NCBI RefSeq assembly: GCF_039524395.1
Contig: NZ_BAAAGO010000006.1
Origin: Micropruina glycogenica
Lineage (GTDB): Bacteria > Actinomycetota > Actinomycetes > Propionibacteriales > Propionibacteriaceae
Length of the DNA stretch: 64,000 nucleotides
Reading direction: 5' to 3' (one strand)
The translations under genes were made by a program, and so were the position numbers. Of this stretch, positions 22,460-30,642 are shown piece after piece. How positions within the stretch are numbered: the first letter of the stretch is position 1; each line of letters opens with the position of its first letter. The notes beneath the pieces are model-generated. The model saw nothing but the letters and a program-made list of their open reading frames with translations. It made no database searches and was not told the origin of the DNA.

Positions 22460-22486
22460 CAGCACCTGACGAGTCGTCAGGTGCTG
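22460..22486 (+). promoter_or_regulatory. perfect 13-bp hairpin between rpmH and rnpA
   Basis: CAGCACCTGACGA and its exact complement surround a single central base, starting right after the rpmH stop. The right arm contains the proposed GTG start of rnpA, so folding would occlude it. It may be a partial terminator that lowers rnpA relative to rpmH. Confidence 0.7.
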
Positions 22487-22813
22487 GCCAAGGCCGCGCG
22501 GCTGCGAACCGCCGACGAGTTCCGCACCACCGTGCGCCGGGGCGTCCGTTGTGGGCGCCCCACGCTGGTGCTGCACATGCTGCGCACCGACAACCCGCCG
22601 TCTCGGGCGGGTTTTGTGGTGTCCAAGGCCGTCGGCAACGCGGTGCGACGCAACCGGGTGAAGCGGCAGTTGCGTCACCTCGTGGCCGCCCGGCTGAACC
22701 AGACGCCGTTCGCGGTCGACGTGGTGGTGCGCGCACTGCCCCAACACGGCCGGCTCGCCGACGATCTGGCCGCCGCCTGGACGACCACCACCAAGAAGCT
22801 GGCCGCGGCATGA
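22481..22813 (+). CDS. rnpA: ribonuclease P protein component
   Basis: The 110-aa protein subunit of RNase P, which assists the RNA in maturing tRNA 5' ends. The signature RNR box is clear (NAVRRNRVKRQLRHL), as is the early FVVSKAVGNAV region. GTG 22481 gives the normal length, starting just before LAKAARLRTADEF; the ribosome site is weak and lies in a hairpin. An ATG at 22370 would extend into rpmH and is unlikely. It overlaps yidD by 4 bp. Confidence 0.95.
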   Translation: MLAKAARLRTADEFRTTVRRGVRCGRPTLVLHMLRTDNPPSRAGFVVSKAVGNAVRRNRVKRQLRHLVAARLNQTPFAVDVVVRALPQHGRLADDLAAAWTTTTKKLAAA

Positions 22814-23088
22814 AACACGTGCTGATCGGCCTACTCAAGGCGTACCGCACCCTGATCAGCCCGCTCTACGGGCAGGTCTGCAAGTACTACCCGTCGTGCT
22901 CGGCCTACGCGCTCGAAGCCGTCACCGTGCACGGCGCATGGCGGGGCACCGGGCTGGCGCTGCATCGGCTGGCGCACTGTCACCCGTGGTCGCTGGGAGG
23001 GTACGACCCCGTGCCGGGCACCCCCGCGGCCGCCGAGTGGGCCCGTGAACAAGCCGCGTCCGAACCCCGACTTCGAGGAGCAACGTGA
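22810..23088 (+). CDS. yidD: membrane protein insertion efficiency factor YidD
   Basis: A 92-aa member of the YidD (haemolytic factor-like) family that aids YidC-dependent insertion. It has the conserved CKYYPSCSAYALEAV motif with its cysteines and an amphipathic N-terminus. The ATG overlaps the rnpA stop (ATGA) and its own stop overlaps the yidC start, so the genes are translationally coupled. Confidence 0.97.
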   Translation: MKHVLIGLLKAYRTLISPLYGQVCKYYPSCSAYALEAVTVHGAWRGTGLALHRLAHCHPWSLGGYDPVPGTPAAAEWAREQAASEPRLRGAT

Positions 23089-24245
23089 TTCCACCGATTC
23101 CGCAGATCGTGCCGCTGGACCTGTGGGGCGACCTCCTCGGCGCCCTGAACACCATGATGGCGCCGCTGTATTGGGCCGTGTCGTGGGTGATGACCACGTT
23201 CCACGCCCTCTTCGCTTCGTTCTTGGGGGCCGACAGCGGCTGGGCGTGGGCGCTGGCCATCATCTCGCTGACAGTGGTGATTCGTACCGCGCTGATTCCG
23301 TTGTTCGTGCGCCAGATTCGCAGCTCGCGCAACATGCAGTTGCTGCAGCCGCAGATGAAGGCCCTGCAAGAGAAGTACGGCCACGACCGCGAGCGCCTGG
23401 GCCAAGAGACGATGAAGCTGTACAAGGACGAGGGTGTGAACCCGATGGCGTCCTGCCTGCCGTTGCTGCTGCAGATGCCCATCTTCATCGCCCTCTACCA
23501 GGTGCTGTGGAACGCCTCGCAGGGTCACGCCATTGGTGTGCTGACCATCGAGCAGGCCGAATCGCTGCGCAACGCGACGATCTTCGGCGCCAAGCTGTCG
23601 GGCGTCTTCTGGCCGCTCACCAGCGGTTTCGGCCCCACGCAGATTCTGACCGCGGTGCTGGTGCTCAGCATGACCGCGGTGCTGTTCGTCACCCAGCTGC
23701 AGCTGATGCGCAAGAACATGCCGCCCGAGGCGCTGACCGGCCAGTTCGCCCAGCAGCAGAAGATCATGCTGTACGTCTTTCCGTTCATGTACCTGTTCAT
23801 GGGCGTGAACATTCCGGTCGGCGTGCTGCTGTACTGGCTGGTCTCGAACACCTGGACGATGGCGCAGCAGTACATCCTGATCCACAACAACCCGGCCCCC
23901 AACACCCCGGCCTACATCGACTGGGAAGAGCGCATGCGGGCCAAGGGTAAAGACCCCGAAGAGCTCGCTCGCAAGCGAGCCGGCAAGAGTCGCAAGGCTG
24001 CTCCGTCCGCTGCACCCGCCGACCCGACAAAGGTCGCGAGGCAGAGCACGTCGGGCACCGGCAGCGCGCCGTCCGCCGGCGGCAAGGGGTCGACGGCGAA
24101 GAACGGCACCACCTCGACCAGCGGCACCGCTGAGCAGGCCTCGGCGCAACGCCAGCAGGTGCAGCGGCAGCAGCCCACACGCTCCAGCCGCTCGGCCCGC
24201 AGGTCGGCCCAACCCAAGCCCAAGCCCACCACCGGCGACGCCTGA
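23085..24245 (+). CDS. yidC: membrane protein insertase YidC (Oxa1 family)
   Basis: A 386-aa Gram-positive-type insertase. It lacks the large periplasmic domain of proteobacterial YidC. The catalytic arginine region is in VVIRTALIPLFVRQI, with further helices at SCLPLLLQMPIFIALYQVLW and VLLYWLVSNTWTMAQQ. The C-terminal tail (about 300-386) is basic and Gln/Ser-rich, suited to ribosome contact. The GTG at 23085 overlaps the yidD stop. Confidence 0.97.
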   Translation: MIPPIPQIVPLDLWGDLLGALNTMMAPLYWAVSWVMTTFHALFASFLGADSGWAWALAIISLTVVIRTALIPLFVRQIRSSRNMQLLQPQMKALQEKYGHDRERLGQETMKLYKDEGVNPMASCLPLLLQMPIFIALYQVLWNASQGHAIGVLTIEQAESLRNATIFGAKLSGVFWPLTSGFGPTQILTAVLVLSMTAVLFVTQLQLMRKNMPPEALTGQFAQQQKIMLYVFPFMYLFMGVNIPVGVLLYWLVSNTWTMAQQYILIHNNPAPNTPAYIDWEERMRAKGKDPEELARKRAGKSRKAAPSAAPADPTKVARQSTSGTGSAPSAGGKGSTAKNGTTSTSGTAEQASAQRQQVQRQQPTRSSRSARRSAQPKPKPTTGDA

Positions 24246-24269
24246 GCCGGCAACAGGAGTGAACCGAAC

Positions 24270-24833
24270 ATGACCGATCTGCACACCGAAGAGACCGCCG
24301 TGGATGAAGAGACCGATGCGGTGGTCGAAGCCGACGACACGACGGACGCCGGTGAGGAGCCGACGCGCAGTAAGCGCGAGCAGGCCCTCGAGAACGAAGG
24401 CGAGATCGCTGCCGACTACCTCGAAGAGCTGCTCGACATCGCCGATCTGGACGGCGACATCGACACCTACAGCGAGGGCGGCCGGGCCCACGTGTCGATC
24501 GTCACCGACGGTGACGTGCTGGTGGGCCGCAACGGTGAGGTGCTCGAGGCGCTGCAAGAGCTGGCCCGGCTGGCGGTGATGACCGAGACGGGTCACCGCT
24601 CCCGGCTGATGCTCGACGTGGCCGGGCACCGCGACAAGCGTCGCAAAGAGCTGGAGGTGCTGGCCAAGGACGCCATCGCCGAGGTGGTCGAAGACGGCGA
24701 GCCCGTCCGGCTGGCCCCGATGAACCCGTTCGAGCGCAAGATCGTGCACGACGTGGTGGCCGCGGCTGGTCTGGTCAGCGAGTCGGAGGGCGAAGAGCCC
24801 AAGCGCCGCGTCGTGGTGCTGCCGAAGGGCTGA
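24270..24833 (+). CDS. khpB: KhpB/Jag RNA-binding protein (KH and R3H domains)
   Basis: A 187-aa protein. After an acidic N-terminus of about 45 residues come a KH-like domain (YLEELLDIADLDGDI to VGRNGEVLEALQELARLAV) and a C-terminal R3H domain (RSRLMLDVAGHRDKRRKEL to MNPFERKIVHDVV). Family members bind small RNAs and affect cell elongation. It lies 24 bp after yidC, as usual. Confidence 0.95.
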   Translation: MTDLHTEETAVDEETDAVVEADDTTDAGEEPTRSKREQALENEGEIAADYLEELLDIADLDGDIDTYSEGGRAHVSIVTDGDVLVGRNGEVLEALQELARLAVMTETGHRSRLMLDVAGHRDKRRKELEVLAKDAIAEVVEDGEPVRLAPMNPFERKIVHDVVAAAGLVSESEGEEPKRRVVVLPKG

Positions 24834-25079
24834 CCCTCGCTGGTAGAGCTTGTCGAGACCTCTGACCCTTCGCGCACCCACGGCATTGCCGGCGGAGGCC
24901 GCTATGAGCACCGTCATCCCGGCGTACGCCGGGGATCTCGGGACGCTGGTCAACGAACTGGTCTCGACGCGCTCGACCATAGGAGTCCGTCTCTACACCC
25001 TCGAGCACGGGACGACAATCGACTCCCGCACGCACCTACGTCATCCCGGCGAACGCCGGGATCTGGTGGTGACCGACCG
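24834..25079. repeat. repeat-filled spacer with two inverted REP palindromes
   Basis: This 246-bp spacer holds TCGAGAC-type copies (24843 and about 24960) and two REP palindromes in reverse orientation (24913-24937 and 25040-25063). There is no coding signal. It marks the left edge of foreign DNA separating jag from rsmG. Confidence 0.7.
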
Positions 25080-25634
25080 CTACGAGCCTGCCTGCGCCAG
25101 AATCCTGCGCACACCCTGCTCGGCGTCGGCGGAGTACTCGTCATCGACATCAAGCGCCCGGTGAATGGTCAGGCCCTCGATCAGTGCGTCCAGAATGCGC
25201 ACCGTGACCGCGTCGAAATGCCTGGCCAGAGCGGCTCGGCTGCGTGCCATCCACGCGTGGGTGAACTCGCGGTAAGCCGGCTCTCGCGCCGCCAACGTGT
25301 ACAGCTCGTGGGTGAGCACCAGGTCGCGTTGGTTGCTGAACACGTCGTCGGTGATCAAAGCCACTACGGCGGCCCGTGCCTCGTCGGCGGTGTTCGCACC
25401 GTTCATGCGCCGTTCGATCTGCTGCGCGCCGCCCTCGCTGAACCGCGCGAAGGCTGCCCGCAACAGGTCGTCCATGCCGTCGAAGTGGTACGTCATCGAA
25501 CCCAGCGGAACCCGGGCCGCCGCCGCCACCCGACGGTGCGAGGTGCCGGCCACGCCATGCTCGGCGATCACGTCGAGACAGGCGTCGATGATGCGCTCGC
25601 GGCGCCCAGGGTCGTAGCGCGGGTTGGCCGGCAC
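25080..25634 (-). CDS. TetR-family transcriptional regulator
   Basis: A 184-aa regulator. The N-terminal helix-turn-helix is typical (RIIDACLDVIAEHGVAG, then VAAAARVPLGSMTYHFDGMDDLL). The C-terminal ligand domain is of the type with a helix EARAAVVALITDDVF. GTG 25634 begins one base after the stop of the truncated acetyltransferase gene upstream. The target is unknown, since no intact transport or enzyme gene is adjacent. Confidence 0.9.
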   Translation of the reverse strand: MPANPRYDPGRRERIIDACLDVIAEHGVAGTSHRRVAAAARVPLGSMTYHFDGMDDLLRAAFARFSEGGAQQIERRMNGANTADEARAAVVALITDDVFSNQRDLVLTHELYTLAAREPAYREFTHAWMARSRAALARHFDAVTVRILDALIEGLTIHRALDVDDEYSADAEQGVRRILAQAGS

Positions 25635-25635
25635 G

Positions 25636-26070
25636 TCAGATGCTCCGCAACACCCGGGCGGGATTGCCCACGGCGATCACGTTTGCCGGCAGGTCGCGGG
25701 TGACCACCGAACCGGCCCCCACCACGGTGTTGTCGCCGATCGTCACACCCGGGCAGACGATCACTCCTCCGCCCAGCCACACGTTGTCGCCCAGCGTGAT
25801 CGGACGTCCGCCTTCGAGCTTGTCGCGGCGGGGTTGCGGCTCGATCGGGTGGATCGGGGTGAGCAGTTGCACCGACGGCCCGAGTTGACAGTCGGCGCCG
25901 ATCACGATCGGGGCCACGTCGAGGGCGGTGAGGTTGCAGTTGATGAACGTGCGATCGCCGATGGTGATGTGATCGCCGTAGTCGACGAACAGCGGCAGCT
26001 GGGCTGGGTGGACGATTGGGCTGACGTACCCGAGCCTGTGGTCAAGTTGTTCCGGGCTGCGCGCCCGCAT
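25636..26070 (-). pseudogene. 5'-truncated sugar O-acetyltransferase (Maa/LacA type)
   Basis: The C-terminal part of a left-handed beta-helix acetyltransferase. Hexapeptide repeats run through ITIGDRTFINCN, PITLGDNVWLGGG and VTIGDNTVVGAGSVV to the typical end GNPARVLR. Family members have about 185-200 residues; here homology begins around FVDYGDHITIG, so roughly the first 50 residues are missing. Upstream, the frame runs into antisense DNA of a HAD hydrolase fragment. An ATG at 26070 could allow a shortened protein of 144 aa. The break coincides with that of the neighbouring fragment. Confidence 0.8.
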
Positions 26071-26432
26071 CGACCACGCAGTTGCTCGACCAGCTGCGCC
26101 GCACCATGCCGAGCGGGGTGGTCGCCACCTCCAGCGGGCGCGGCTCCATCGATCTGATCGCCGACGACGTGAACAAGGGCACTGCCCTGCAGTGGCTCGC
26201 CAACCGCCTGGGCTTGCGGGTCGACGATGCTGTGGCTTTCGGCGACGGGGGCAACGACGCCGAGTTGCTGGCTGTGGTGGGCCACGGCGTGGCCATGGCC
26301 AACGCACCCGACTGGCTGAGGGCTAGGGCAGATGACGTGGCTGCCAGCAATTCCGAGGCCGGCGTGCAGGCCTACGTCGAACGACTGCTGGACGATCTCG
26401 ACGAGGTTGGCTTGCAGGCCTTCGTGCAGTAG
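26043..26432 (+). pseudogene. C-terminal fragment of a Cof-type HAD phosphatase
   Basis: The last 110-115 residues of a HAD-superfamily sugar phosphatase. KGTALQWLANRLGL and AFGDGGNDAELLAVVGHGVAMANA are the conserved lysine and metal-binding DGGND motifs of Cof proteins. The N-terminal half with the nucleophile DxD is absent. The 5' boundary is approximate and abuts the truncated acetyltransferase on the other strand. Probably non-functional. It ends 9 bp before rsmG. Confidence 0.78.
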
Positions 26433-26441
26433 ACAGAGTGG

Positions 26442-27038
26442 GTGCAGATCGAGAGCCGGGTGTTCGGTGACGCGTACGAGACAGCGAACCGATATGTCGA
26501 CATATTGGCAAGTCGAGGAGTCGACTGGGGCCTGATCGGCCCTCGCGAGGTCGAGCGGCTGTGGCCGCGACACGTGCTGAACTCCGTAGCCATCAGCCAG
26601 TTGATCGACCCGGGTTCGTCGGTTCTCGACGTCGGTTCCGGGGCTGGTCTACCGGGCATTCCGTTGGCCATCGCGCGCCCCGACCTCAAGGTAACGCTGC
26701 TTGAACCGCTGTTGCGGCGGGCCAACTTTCTCACCGAGGTGGTGAAGGAGTTGGGCCTGGGTGATCACGTAACGGTGGTGCGTGGTCGCGCTGAAGAGCA
26801 GCACGACCGCTATCACGTGGTGACCTGCCGGGCGGTGGCGGCGTTGCCGAAACTGCTCACCTGGTGCCTGCCCCTGGTGGCCCCCCGCGGGCAACTTCTG
26901 GCCATGAAGGGCGAGAGTGCCGAGCAGGAACTCCTGGACGTTCAGGGCACCCTGCGCAGTCGGCGATTGACCGGCGAGGTGCTGGCGGTCTCGGCAGATC
27001 CCGAGCTCGAGCCGACCTGGGTCGTCCGCATTCGCTGA
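26442..27038 (+). CDS. rsmG: 16S rRNA (guanine527-N7)-methyltransferase RsmG
   Basis: A 198-aa SAM-dependent methyltransferase. Motif I is VLDVGSGAGLPGIPLA near residue 64, followed by the conserved LLEPLLRRANFL and VTCRAVAALPKL segments. Starts at GTG 26442. Loss of this enzyme is known to give low-level streptomycin resistance in other bacteria. It normally follows jag directly; here about 1.6 kb intervenes. Confidence 0.96.
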   Translation: MQIESRVFGDAYETANRYVDILASRGVDWGLIGPREVERLWPRHVLNSVAISQLIDPGSSVLDVGSGAGLPGIPLAIARPDLKVTLLEPLLRRANFLTEVVKELGLGDHVTVVRGRAEEQHDRYHVVTCRAVAALPKLLTWCLPLVAPRGQLLAMKGESAEQELLDVQGTLRSRRLTGEVLAVSADPELEPTWVVRIR

Positions 27039-27232
27039 CGAAGATCCCGACGTTCGCCGGGATGACAACGGTTCGGGTGTTCCCGATTGTGCGTACCGCC
27101 GGAATCTCTTCCGTCACGTATCGTCGACCGTCTTGGTGACGCGCACCAGATGTACGCGGCACGCGTCGGGCTGGCAGATAGGCTTTCAGATCGAACAAGA
27201 ATGAAGGATTGCTGGTGACCAAAGGGCCGACG

Positions 27233-27246
27233 GTTTCACGTGAAAC
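27233..27246. promoter_or_regulatory. parS: parS centromere site
   Basis: GTTTCACGTGAAAC, a perfect palindrome identical to the actinobacterial parS consensus, lies 18 bp upstream of parA. ParB loads here. A REP palindrome is at about 27045 in the same 226-bp spacer; nothing else was seen. Confidence 0.92.
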
Positions 27247-27264
27247 CCCTAATGGAGCACGCGC

Positions 27265-28176
27265 ATGACCCAGTCAGCGGTCCCCCGCCGCGTCGTCTAC
27301 GACACCGACGAGTTCACTCCCCCGCCTGTTGAGCTTCCAGACGACTCCGTTCCACGTGAAACGGGCCCGCTTCCGCTTCCCGAACGCACCCGAGTATTCG
27401 TCATTGCGAACCAAAAGGGCGGCGTGGGAAAGACCACCACCGCCGTCAACCTCGCGGCCGGCCTCGCCAACGGCGGTCTACGTGTGCTCGTGATCGACCT
27501 CGATCCTCAGGGCAACGCGTCCACCGCCTTGGGTATCGACCACAACGCCGGCGTTCCCGGCACGTATGAGGTGCTGATCGACGGCGAACCGATCGAGCAG
27601 CACGTGCAGCAGTCCCCCGAGGCCGACAATCTCTGGGTGCTGCCCGCCACCATCGATCTGGCTGGTGCCGAGATCGGCTTGGTGGACATACCCGGACGTG
27701 AAAGCCGACTGCTCCGCGCTCTCGACCGACTGCTGCAGCGTCACCGGGTCGACTACATCTTCATCGACTGTCCGCCGTCACTCGGCCTGTTGACGTTGAA
27801 CGCACTGGTCGCGGCCGAAGAGCTACTGGTACCGATTCAGTGTGAGTACTACGCGCTCGAAGGCGTGTCTCAGTTGTTGCGCACCATCGACCTTGTGAAG
27901 GGGTCGATGAACGACAGGCTGCGGCTGTCGACCATCGTGCTCACCATGTACGACGCCCGCACGCGGTTGTCGGCGCAGGTGGCGCATGAGGTGCGAACCC
28001 ACTTCGGCGCCGAAACCCTGCGCACGGCGATTCCCCGGTCGGTGCGCGTGTCCGAAGCTCCCAGTTACGGACGCACCGTGATCACCTACGACCAAGCCTC
28101 GGCCGGCTCCCAGGCGTACCTGGCGGCGGCCAGCGAGATCGCCCAGCGCGGCGTAGCGGCGAAAGGACAGTCATGA
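27265..28176 (+). CDS. parA: chromosome partitioning ATPase ParA
   Basis: A 303-aa deviant Walker ATPase that moves ParB-parS complexes. The motif KGGVGKTT is at residues 51-58, followed by the switch DLDPQGNASTALGI and IDCPPSLGLLT. The first 42 residues form a variable acidic extension. ATG 27265 has GGAG seven bases upstream. A second parS overlaps codons 29-33. It overlaps parB by 4 bp. Confidence 0.97.
   Translation: MTQSAVPRRVVYDTDEFTPPPVELPDDSVPRETGPLPLPERTRVFVIANQKGGVGKTTTAVNLAAGLANGGLRVLVIDLDPQGNASTALGIDHNAGVPGTYEVLIDGEPIEQHVQQSPEADNLWVLPATIDLAGAEIGLVDIPGRESRLLRALDRLLQRHRVDYIFIDCPPSLGLLTLNALVAAEELLVPIQCEYYALEGVSQLLRTIDLVKGSMNDRLRLSTIVLTMYDARTRLSAQVAHEVRTHFGAETLRTAIPRSVRVSEAPSYGRTVITYDQASAGSQAYLAAASEIAQRGVAAKGQS
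27349..27362. promoter_or_regulatory. parS: second parS site inside parA
   Basis: GTTCCACGTGAAAC differs from the perfect palindrome by one base. It encodes VPRET in the variable N-terminal part of ParA, so it costs nothing in conserved protein sequence. Confidence 0.88.
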
Positions 28177-29093
28177 ACGCCACCAAACCCCGTCCGGGCC
28201 TGGGTCGAGGGCTCGGCGACCTTATTCACCGCACCGATCCGAGCCTGGAACCTCGACGCGCCGAACCGCTTGCGGTCGAACCCCCCGCGGGCTCGTACTA
28301 CGCCGACTTGGCCGTGCAGAGCATTCGCCCGAACCCCAAGCAGCCTCGGCAGGTGTTCGACGAGGATGCGCTGGCCGAACTGGTGGCGTCCATCGGTGAG
28401 GTCGGTCTGTTGCAGCCCGTGGTGGTGCGTCCACTGGGTGATGATCAGTACGAGTTGGTGATGGGGGAGCGCCGGCTGCGCGCGACCCAGGCGGCCGGGC
28501 TCGACACCATTCCGGCGATCGTGCGACCGACGCAAGAGCACGATCTGCTGCGCGACGCGTTGCTCGAGAACCTTCACCGGGCCCAGCTCAACCCCTTGGA
28601 AGAGGCCGCCGCGTACCAGCAACTGCTCTCCGACTTCGGCTGCACCCAAGAGCAGCTGTCGGGCCGCATCAAGCGCAGCCGGCCCCACATCAGCAACACC
28701 ATTCGGTTGCTGCAGTTGCCCGCTCCGGTGCAGCGGCGGGTCGCCGCCGGAGTGTTGAGCGCCGGCCACGCGCGCGCGATTCTTGCTCTCGGTGACCCGC
28801 TGGCCATGGAGCGGCTGGCGCAACGCGTGGTCGCCGAGAACCTGTCGGTGCGGGCCGTCGAAGAGATCGTGGCACTCGGCGACGGCGCGACCGAGAAGCG
28901 AACCCGGGCCCGGGTGGTACGTGAACCGAGCGCTCGCGCCAGCGCCCTGGCAGACCGGTTGATCGAACGGCTCGACACCCGGGTCAACGTGGTGATGGGC
29001 GCCAAGGGCAAGGGACGCATCGTGATCGACTTCGCCGGTGACGAAGACCTGGAGCGCCTGGCCGAGCTGCTGGGTGACTATAACTCGATCTAG
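28173..29093 (+). CDS. parB: chromosome partitioning protein ParB
   Basis: A 306-aa CTP-dependent clamp that binds parS. The N-terminal CTPase motifs NPKQPR and GERRLRA are present, the helix-turn-helix is at CTQEQLSGRIKRSRPHISN, and a C-terminal dimerisation segment (GRIVIDFAGDEDLERL) ends the protein. Its ATG overlaps the parA stop (ATGA). Confidence 0.97.
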   Translation: MNATKPRPGLGRGLGDLIHRTDPSLEPRRAEPLAVEPPAGSYYADLAVQSIRPNPKQPRQVFDEDALAELVASIGEVGLLQPVVVRPLGDDQYELVMGERRLRATQAAGLDTIPAIVRPTQEHDLLRDALLENLHRAQLNPLEEAAAYQQLLSDFGCTQEQLSGRIKRSRPHISNTIRLLQLPAPVQRRVAAGVLSAGHARAILALGDPLAMERLAQRVVAENLSVRAVEEIVALGDGATEKRTRARVVREPSARASALADRLIERLDTRVNVVMGAKGKGRIVIDFAGDEDLERLAELLGDYNSI

Positions 29094-29180
29094 CTACTCG
29101 GCTACTTGTTGCTTTGTCGACATTTACCATGATGTCCGTTCGGCCGATTCGAACCCCGGGGCCCGGGTAACCTCGGCTGC

Positions 29181-29564
29181 GTGATGACTGCCCGCGACGC
29201 ACCCGCCGTCCGCTCTGCACTGCTGCGCTACCGAGTCATGGCGTGGGTGGTGGGCATTCTGCTGGTGGTGCTGGTGTGCGTCGGCGTGCCCCTGAAGTAC
29301 CTGGCCCACAGCGACACCGTGGTGACCTGGACGGGCGTTCCGCACGGCTGGCTCTACATGATCCTGCTCATCACCGCCTACGACCTCGGACGCCGGGTGA
29401 ACTGGCCCTGGCTACGCCTGATTCTGATCGCCCTGGCCGGCACGGTGCCGTTCCTGTCGTTCGTGGCCGAGCGGTACGCCACCAAGGACGTCCATGCCCG
29501 GCTCGCCGCGGTGGAGCAGTCGACTGCCGACCCTCAGCCGGACGAAGCACCAACGGCTGGCTGA
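29181..29564 (+). CDS. DUF3817 membrane protein
   Basis: A 127-aa protein with three predicted helices (about 19-40, 56-76, 79-100). The pattern YRVMAWVVGILL, PLKYLA, VPHGWLYMI and FERYA-like ending FVAERYA is that of the DUF3817 (YdzA-like) family, of unknown function. Start is GTG 29181 or the adjacent ATG. It follows parB by 87 bp with its own likely promoter region. Confidence 0.88.
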   Translation: MMTARDAPAVRSALLRYRVMAWVVGILLVVLVCVGVPLKYLAHSDTVVTWTGVPHGWLYMILLITAYDLGRRVNWPWLRLILIALAGTVPFLSFVAERYATKDVHARLAAVEQSTADPQPDEAPTAG

Positions 29565-29645
29565 TCCACCCTGTCGGGTGTCCAGGTTCCCTGATTCCGG
29601 TCGCTGAACGGAGCGGGCTCACCCGGGATCCGGGCGCTCGCCGGG

Positions 29646-29722
29646 GTGACGGAGTCGTCGGGACGCACCGAACGAAACCTGAAGTCTGACGGAGTCGTCG
29701 GGACGCACCCAACGCAACGTGA
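29646..29722. repeat. two tandem copies of a ~40-bp repeat
   Basis: TGACGGAGTCGTCGGGACGC followed by ACC-AACG-AAC-TGAA occurs twice in a row, about 42 bp apart with few differences. It precedes the 133-bp MITE-like repeat. No gene is seen in 29565-29941. Confidence 0.7.
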
Positions 29723-29723
29723 A

Positions 29724-29856
29724 AGCGGAGCGGGGTTGCTCCTGTCCAGGTTTGGTGGGCGTTGGCGGGATCGTCGGCCCCACTGGGAACGCAGCTTTGG
29801 GCAGCGAATGCCGACGATCGTCGGCATGGGCGAGACAGGAGCGACCCCGCGCTGCG
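29724..29856. mobile_element. 133-bp MITE-like repeat, copy 1
   Basis: The ends are imperfect 23-bp inverted repeats (GCGGGGTTGCTCCTGTC type; 29724-29746 and 29834-29856). The interior has no coding potential. Copy 2 at 45642-45774 differs at only two positions by eye. Similarity continues about 68 bp further through a REP palindrome in both places, so the duplicated unit is about 200 bp. Confidence 0.82.
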
Positions 29857-29941
29857 GAACACTGGCTCAGCCGAGGGACTCGACGCCCGATCGGCCGAAG
29901 AGATCCCGGCGTGCGCCGGGATGACGAGTTGCTGCGAGTCG

Positions 29942-30640
29942 TCAGTCGCGGGCGACCGTGCGCGCTTTCTTCGCCATGCCCTGCGCGATTCTGATGCTCA
30001 TGCCGAGGGTGAACAGTGCGAACGCCCACCACTGAAGGGCGTACCCGCTGTTGCGCCACGAACCCTCGCCGGTGGGCAGCGACACCGTGGCGGGCTGCAG
30101 CCCTTGACTCGCGGCCGCGGTGGCGTCCAGGGTGATGAAGCCCGGCAACAACGGCTGCGGCCACAGCTGGGCGAGTTGCGGCAGTCGCACCGAACCAAGC
30201 GCATAACCCGTAGCCAACGCGTGATCGGTGCCGGCTTCGGACGCCAAGAACAGACCTGTTTCGCTGTGCTCGCCGGTCGGCGGCGGGGGAGCGTCCACAC
30301 CTTGGGCGATGGCGCCCCGGACGATCGGCAGCACCCGTCCGTCGGCGAGTTGAAAGGCCGACAGCACCCGTACCACGCCGTCGGCGCCCAGCACTCGTTG
30401 CTGTTGGTCGGCCAGATAGTGCCCCTGCACCGTGACCGGCTTGCCGTAGATGTCGCCGACGGTGCCGTCGACGGCCACGAAGTCGAGCAGCGGCACCGGT
30501 GACTGCTGGGCCCTGGCCTGCACCGAGGCATTGGCCTGGTCGGTGAACACCCGCAGTTGCCACGCGCCGAGCACGGTCATCACACCGGCCAGCACCACGC
30601 CGAGCACGATCACCAGGGCCTGCCGTCCGCGCACCGACAT
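29942..30640 (-). CDS. SURF1-family protein
   Basis: A 232-aa membrane protein of the SURF1 family, which helps assemble haem-copper cytochrome oxidase. Two helices bracket an extracytoplasmic domain: one at about 8-27 (ALVIVLGVVLAGVMTVLGAWQ) and one at the C-terminus containing GYALQWWAFALF, the family's conserved motif. ATG 30640 lies two bases after the ddl stop, implying co-transcription with ddl and the aminotransferase gene. Confidence 0.92.
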   Translation of the reverse strand: MSVRGRQALVIVLGVVLAGVMTVLGAWQLRVFTDQANASVQARAQQSPVPLLDFVAVDGTVGDIYGKPVTVQGHYLADQQQRVLGADGVVRVLSAFQLADGRVLPIVRGAIAQGVDAPPPPTGEHSETGLFLASEAGTDHALATGYALGSVRLPQLAQLWPQPLLPGFITLDATAAASQGLQPATVSLPTGEGSWRNSGYALQWWAFALFTLGMSIRIAQGMAKKARTVARD

Positions 30641-30642
30641 GC

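Noticed and set aside
25635..26307. Intact 223-aa acetyltransferase
   Set aside because: The N-terminal part of that frame is antisense HAD DNA, not acetyltransferase sequence; the gene is truncated.
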